A DNA stretch of 9,191 nucleotides from assembly GCA_018609825.1 (NCBI GenBank), contig JAHEOA010000161.1, positions 1-9,191 of the forward strand, written 5' to 3'. This document shows positions 5,495 to 9,191 of this stretch, piece by piece (position 1 is the first letter of the stretch; each line of letters opens with the position of its first letter). The notes below the pieces were generated by a model. The model was not told the DNA's origin. It was given only the letters and a program-made list of their open reading frames with translations, and did not search any database. The position numbers and the translations under genes were made by a program. Source of the DNA: Candidatus Bipolaricaulota bacterium. Its GTDB lineage: Bacteria; Bipolaricaulota; Bipolaricaulia; RBG-16-55-9.

Positions 5495-8400
5495 GTGACA
5501 AGGTGGTTCAGCCTCGGTCTCATCAGCCTTCTGTGCATATCGATCGCAGGCGCGGCCCAGTCCAGTAGTTCAGAGGGCCCGCTCGGCGACTACGGCGACG
5601 CGCCCGACGGTCTGTCGACGGAGTACGTCCACAACTTCGAGCCGGGCCGCGACGGCCACTTCCCCACGCAGTTCCGAACGGCCCGCGAGGGCGAGGAGAT
5701 CGACTACGTCCTGCACCGTTTCCCGGAGGAGGAGATCTACCTCGGCCAGCTCGTGACGACCGAACGGAACGCGCAGCTGGTCGACCGCGACCTCGACGAC
5801 GGCTGGGACCCGAGCAGCTTTGTGGCGTGCAGTGCGGCCGCGCTCGAAGTATTCGTCACGATCCCCGAGACCGCGGGCGAAGACGAATTCTATCTCAATG
5901 CGTTGTTCGACTGGGACCACGACGGCCGGTGGAGCGGCGCCTCCATCTGCAGCGTCGACGAGGGCGAGCGTCAGGTCCGCGAGTGGGGCCTTCAGAACCT
6001 CGCCTTGCACGAGGCGCCCTACAACCTCGGGCCCGGTTTCCAGGGCACGATCACGCTGCCGGCCGTGACGACGGGCGACATGCCGGGCGAGCTCTGGACC
6101 CGCTTCACGGTCACCACCGAGCCCGTGGACGAAGCGAGGTTTACGCCCGTGCAGCAAGGGGGCCAAGGTTGGGTCGGCCAGGGCGACTTCGAGTACGGTG
6201 AGACCGAAGACTACTTCAGCTGCCTGTTGTTCGACGCGGACAAGCCGCTCGAGGGCTGCCCGTCGCCGCTGCTCACCCAGCAGCCGATCGACCCGCCGCC
6301 GAGCGGGGCGACCCCGACCGCCGTGGACGACGCCTCGTCCACGCCGCCGTCGACCGCCACCGATGTCGCCGTCCGGGTCAACGACACCGATCCGAACGAT
6401 CAGCCCCTGACCGTGTCGGAGACGACGCAGGCGTCGAACGGAACGGTCGCGATCAATGCGGACGGCGACGTGACCTACACGCCCGATAATGGCTTCACCG
6501 GCACCGACCGGTTCAACTACACCGTCTGCAATCCCGACGGACTCTGCGACACGGCCAACGTCGTCATCACCGTGGCCCAGACCAACGGCCCGCCCGTCGC
6601 CGAGGACGACGCCGCCACCACGCAACCGGGCAGCGACGTCAGCGTCAGCGTCCTCGACAACGACATCGATCCCGACGGCGACCCGCTCGCCATCGTCGAC
6701 AGCACCGACCCGTCCAACGGCAGTGTGAGCTGTTCCGAGATCGCCTGCACCTACACCCCCGACGACGGCTTCACGGGAACCGACACGTTTCAATACACGA
6801 TCAGCGACGGCAACGGCGGCACCGACACAGCGACCGTGACGATCACGATCCCGACCCCGAGCGCCGACCTGTCGGTCAGCAAGGACGGGCCATCGCAGGT
6901 GAACGAGGGTCAGGGCTTCAGCTATTCGATCACCGTGGCCAACAACGGCCCGAACGACGCGACCAACGTCGCCGTCGTCGACACGCTCCCTGAGGACGTG
7001 GAGTTCGTCAGTGCGACCGGCGCCGGCTGGAGCTGCGGACTGTCCAACGGGACCGTCACCTGCACGCGATCCACGCTGGCCGCCGGAGCGAGCGCCTCGG
7101 TCACGATCGCCGTGACGGCCCCCGAGACGGTCGCCACGCTGCTGAACACGGTCCGCACCAGCGCCGATGAGGAGGACCCGGACGACGGAAACAACACCGA
7201 CGAGGAAGAGACCCAGGTCGTCAACACGACGCTCGGCATCTCCGTTGTCAAGAGCGCTTCACCGACGTCGGTGCCCGAGACGGGCGGCGAGGTCACTTAT
7301 ACCATCGAGATCACGAACGCCTCCGACGTCGACGGGGTCACCATTGAAGACATCAGCGACGATCAACTCACCGACCTGGATCTCAACGCCATCTGTGGCG
7401 TCCCGTTCACGCTGGCCCCCGAGGCGAGCACGACGTGCAGCGTCTCGACGCCGCTGTCGGGCCAGGCCGGGGAGATTCACACCAACACGATCACGGTTAC
7501 GGGCGAGGACGACGACGGCGATCCCGTCTCCAACTTCGACGACGCGACGGTGACGTTCTCCGACGTCCTGCCGAACCTCTCGCTGAACAAGTCGCCGAAC
7601 GTCACGACGGTGCCGGAGACCGGCGGCGACGTGACGTTCACAGCGACCGTGACCAACGCGGGCGACGAGGACGTGACGCTGACGTCGCTCGTCGACAGCC
7701 AGTTCGGCGAGCTCAGCGCCGAGTGCGGCCTCGGATCCAGGGTTGATTTAACCCCTGGTGAGACCTTCGATTGTGAGTTCACCCGGGAGATTTCGGGCAA
7801 CGCCAGCGGCGCCGCCCACGCGAACACGCTCAACGCCATCGCCGAGGACGACGACGGCAACTCGGTCGACGTCCAGGACACGGCGACGGTCGAATTCGCG
7901 GACGTCGCCCCGAACATCTCGGTGATCAAGACGGCCAGCCCGACGTCGGTGCCGGAGACGGGCGACAGCGTCTCGTTCGTCATCAACGTGGTCAACGACG
8001 GCAAAGAGCCGGTCACACTTAACTCGCTCACCGACGACCAGTTCGGGGTCCTCAACGGCCGAGGTGACTGCTCGATCCCGCAGCAACTGAGCGCCGGCGC
8101 GAGCTACGAGTGCGCCTTCGACGAGACGCTTAGCGGCAACGCCAGCGGCCCGGATCACGTCAACGTCGTCACCGCCGAGGCGAGCGACGACGAGGCCAAC
8201 ACGGTCAGCGCTCAAGACAGCGCGACCGTCGGCTTCACGAACGTCGATCCCGATCTTGTCGTGACGAAGATGGCGAACAAGACGTCGGTGCCCGAGTCCG
8301 GCAGCGACGTGACGTTCACCGTGACGGTCGAGAACCGCTCCGGCGAGGCCGCGACCCTGACCTCATTGAGCGATGACGTCTTCGACGACCTGGACGGGGT

Positions 8401-9191
8401 CGGCAGCTGTACAATGCCTCAAGAGATCAACGGCCAGGGCAGCTATCAGTGTGACTTCACGGAGACGATCTCCGGCACCGTCGGCCAGGACCACGTCAAC
8501 ACCGTCACCGCCGAGGCGAGCGACAATGAGGGGAATCCCTGGAGCGGCCAGGACAGCGCGACGGTCGCGTTCAGCGACGTGCCGATCGACATCGCGGTCG
8601 CCAAGACGGCCAGCCCGACGTCCGTCCTTGAGACGGGCGGCGACGTGACCTTCACGGTCGAAATCACGAACAACGGGCCCGCTGACGTCACGCTCGATGC
8701 GCTGCAAGACGACGTCTTCGACGACCTCAATGGCGTTGGCACGTGCGCGGTGCCGCAGACGCTCTCGGGCAACGGCGGAACCTACGCGTGCGAGTTCACG
8801 GAGACGCTAGTGGGCGACGCCAGCGGCCCGGATCACGCCAACACCGTCAGGGCCGACGTCTCCGACGCCAGTGGCGACACCGACAGCGAAAGCGACAGTG
8901 CCACCGTCGCGTTCACGAACGCCGAGCCGAGCATCTCGGTGACCAAGACCCCTGATCGGTCGTCGGTTCCCGAGACCGGCGGCGACGTGACGTTCACCGT
9001 CGTCGTGACCAACGACGGCGTCGAGGACGTTGAACTGACCTCGTTGGCCGACGACGAGTTCGGCAACCTCAACGCCGTCGGGGACTGCGACCTTCCGCAG
9101 GGCTTGGCCGCAAACGGCGGTAGCTACGAGTGTGCATTCACGGAGACCATCTCGGGCAACGCCAACGGGCCCGTCCACGACAACACCGTCA
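5495..9191 (+). CDS. Giant modular surface protein, putative adhesin (3' end outside the window)
   Basis: The frame opens with GTG, with GAGGAGGAG 4 bases upstream, and stays open for 1232 codons to the window edge. Residues 1-21 are a signal peptide (TRWFSLGLISLLCISIAGA-AQ). Residues 30-241 resemble a GEVED-type domain, opening GDYGDAPDG and closing EYGETEDYF. Residues 275-361 and 366-452 are two cadherin/Big_9-like Ig folds with DxDxDGD-type acidic loops and YTPDxGFTGTDxFxYT motifs. Residues 457-578 form a DUF11 domain (ADLSVSKDG, then ITVANNGPNDATNV). From residue 581 come at least six tandem repeats of 112-114 residues (581, 694, 807, 920, 1032, 1146). The protein is very acidic and probably binds calcium. 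The layout suits a cell-surface stalk or adhesin; the sorting or anchoring signal would be at the unseen C-terminus. The upstream c-di-GMP aptamer supports a role in attachment. No ligand can be inferred. Confidence 0.93.
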   Translation, partial: MTRWFSLGLISLLCISIAGAAQSSSSEGPLGDYGDAPDGLSTEYVHNFEPGRDGHFPTQFRTAREGEEIDYVLHRFPEEEIYLGQLVTTERNAQLVDRDLDDGWDPSSFVACSAAALEVFVTIPETAGEDEFYLNALFDWDHDGRWSGASICSVDEGERQVREWGLQNLALHEAPYNLGPGFQGTITLPAVTTGDMPGELWTRFTVTTEPVDEARFTPVQQGGQGWVGQGDFEYGETEDYFSCLLFDADKPLEGCPSPLLTQQPIDPPPSGATPTAVDDASSTPPSTATDVAVRVNDTDPNDQPLTVSETTQASNGTVAINADGDVTYTPDNGFTGTDRFNYTVCNPDGLCDTANVVITVAQTNGPPVAEDDAATTQPGSDVSVSVLDNDIDPDGDPLAIVDSTDPSNGSVSCSEIACTYTPDDGFTGTDTFQYTISDGNGGTDTATVTITIPTPSADLSVSKDGPSQVNEGQGFSYSITVANNGPNDATNVAVVDTLPEDVEFVSATGAGWSCGLSNGTVTCTRSTLAAGASASVTIAVTAPETVATLLNTVRTSADEEDPDDGNNTDEEETQVVNTTLGISVVKSASPTSVPETGGEVTYTIEITNASDVDGVTIEDISDDQLTDLDLNAICGVPFTLAPEASTTCSVSTPLSGQAGEIHTNTITVTGEDDDGDPVSNFDDATVTFSDVLPNLSLNKSPNVTTVPETGGDVTFTATVTNAGDEDVTLTSLVDSQFGELSAECGLGSRVDLTPGETFDCEFTREISGNASGAAHANTLNAIAEDDDGNSVDVQDTATVEFADVAPNISVIKTASPTSVPETGDSVSFVINVVNDGKEPVTLNSLTDDQFGVLNGRGDCSIPQQLSAGASYECAFDETLSGNASGPDHVNVVTAEASDDEANTVSAQDSATVGFTNVDPDLVVTKMANKTSVPESGSDVTFTVTVENRSGEAATLTSLSDDVFDDLDGVGSCTMPQEINGQGSYQCDFTETISGTVGQDHVNTVTAEASDNEGNPWSGQDSATVAFSDVPIDIAVAKTASPTSVLETGGDVTFTVEITNNGPADVTLDALQDDVFDDLNGVGTCAVPQTLSGNGGTYACEFTETLVGDASGPDHANTVRADVSDASGDTDSESDSATVAFTNAEPSISVTKTPDRSSVPETGGDVTFTVVVTNDGVEDVELTSLADDEFGNLNAVGDCDLPQGLAANGGSYECAFTETISGNANGPVHDNTV
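7235..9191 (+). repeat. Tandem 112-114-residue DUF11-like repeats with paired cysteines
   Basis: Six units begin at 7235, 7574, 7913, 8252, 8588 and 8930 (the last is cut by the edge), with periods of 339, 339, 339, 336 and 342 bases. Each begins with a strand like ISVxK, then TSVPETGGDVTFT, a VTNxG segment, TLxSLxDDxF, a first Cys, a second Cys 14-16 residues later (YECAF-type), SGNASGPDHxNTV and a closing DSATVxFxNVxP. Units 3 to 6 are closer to each other than to unit 1, which still looks partly like ordinary DUF11. The two cysteines of each unit probably make an intradomain disulfide. DNA identity is moderate, so the array is old rather than freshly duplicated. Confidence 0.9.

Noticed and set aside
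5134..5568. 144-codon plus-strand frame across the leader
   Set aside because: It runs through the promoter, the aptamer and the signal peptide of the giant gene in another frame, has no ribosome binding site, and its product is a basic, featureless sequence.
5570..6793. 407-codon minus-strand frame opposite the giant gene
   Set aside because: It is a GC-rich shadow of the coding strand: low-complexity Val/Arg/Gly-rich product, no domain, and opposite strand to a frame with clear domains.
7737..7758. Inverted repeat CCAGGGTT / AACCCCTGG with a rare TTA codon, inside repeat unit 2
   Set aside because: It is imperfect (one extra C) and lies within a continuous coding frame. It may mark a small local sequence replacement but there is not enough to support a site.
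7235..9191. Periodic DNA that might be taken for a CRISPR or satellite array
   Set aside because: The period is about 339 bases, always a multiple of three, and the frame stays open; this is protein repeat structure.

Overview
The window is GC-rich DNA from a bacterium. Strong GGAGG-type ribosome binding sites, GTG starts, sigma70-like promoter boxes and exported proteins with signal peptides fit a diderm-like organism. The mix of a ribosomal protein S2 with a long acidic tail, a NosD-type beta-helix protein and a giant GEVED/Ig-like/DUF11 surface protein would suit a planctomycete or a related environmental lineage. That assignment is inference only; nothing here proves the phylum.

Layout. 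On the minus strand at the left edge lies rpsB (30S ribosomal protein S2; the 3' end is outside the window), with a possible 15-residue upstream reading frame in its leader and a possible promoter. Upstream of it, also on the minus strand, is a NIF3/DUF34-family dinuclear-metal protein gene. A 142-base divergent spacer then separates these housekeeping genes from three plus-strand genes for exported proteins: an unrecognised beta-rich secreted protein (2155-3345), a NosD-like right-handed beta-helix protein (3444-4979), and a very large modular surface protein that begins with GTG at 5495 and runs off the right edge (at least 1232 residues).

The most interesting part is the 515-base spacer before the giant gene. 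It holds a good sigma70-type promoter (5134-5162), about 190 bases of leader with three hairpins, and then a cyclic di-GMP-I (GEMM-I) riboswitch aptamer (5363-5470). The 3' strand of the aptamer's closing helix P1 is also an anti-Shine-Dalgarno sequence. It can pair either with 5363-5369 (aptamer closed) or with the ribosome binding site at 5484-5490 (site blocked). The simplest reading is a translational ON switch: high c-di-GMP closes P1, frees the ribosome binding site and turns on a giant putative adhesin. That matches the usual link between c-di-GMP and attachment or biofilm growth.

The giant protein has a signal peptide, a GEVED-like region, two cadherin/Big_9-like domains, one DUF11 domain and then at least six tandem repeats of 112-114 residues, each with one pair of cysteines. 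Both edge genes are cut by the window, so their full lengths and ends cannot be judged here.
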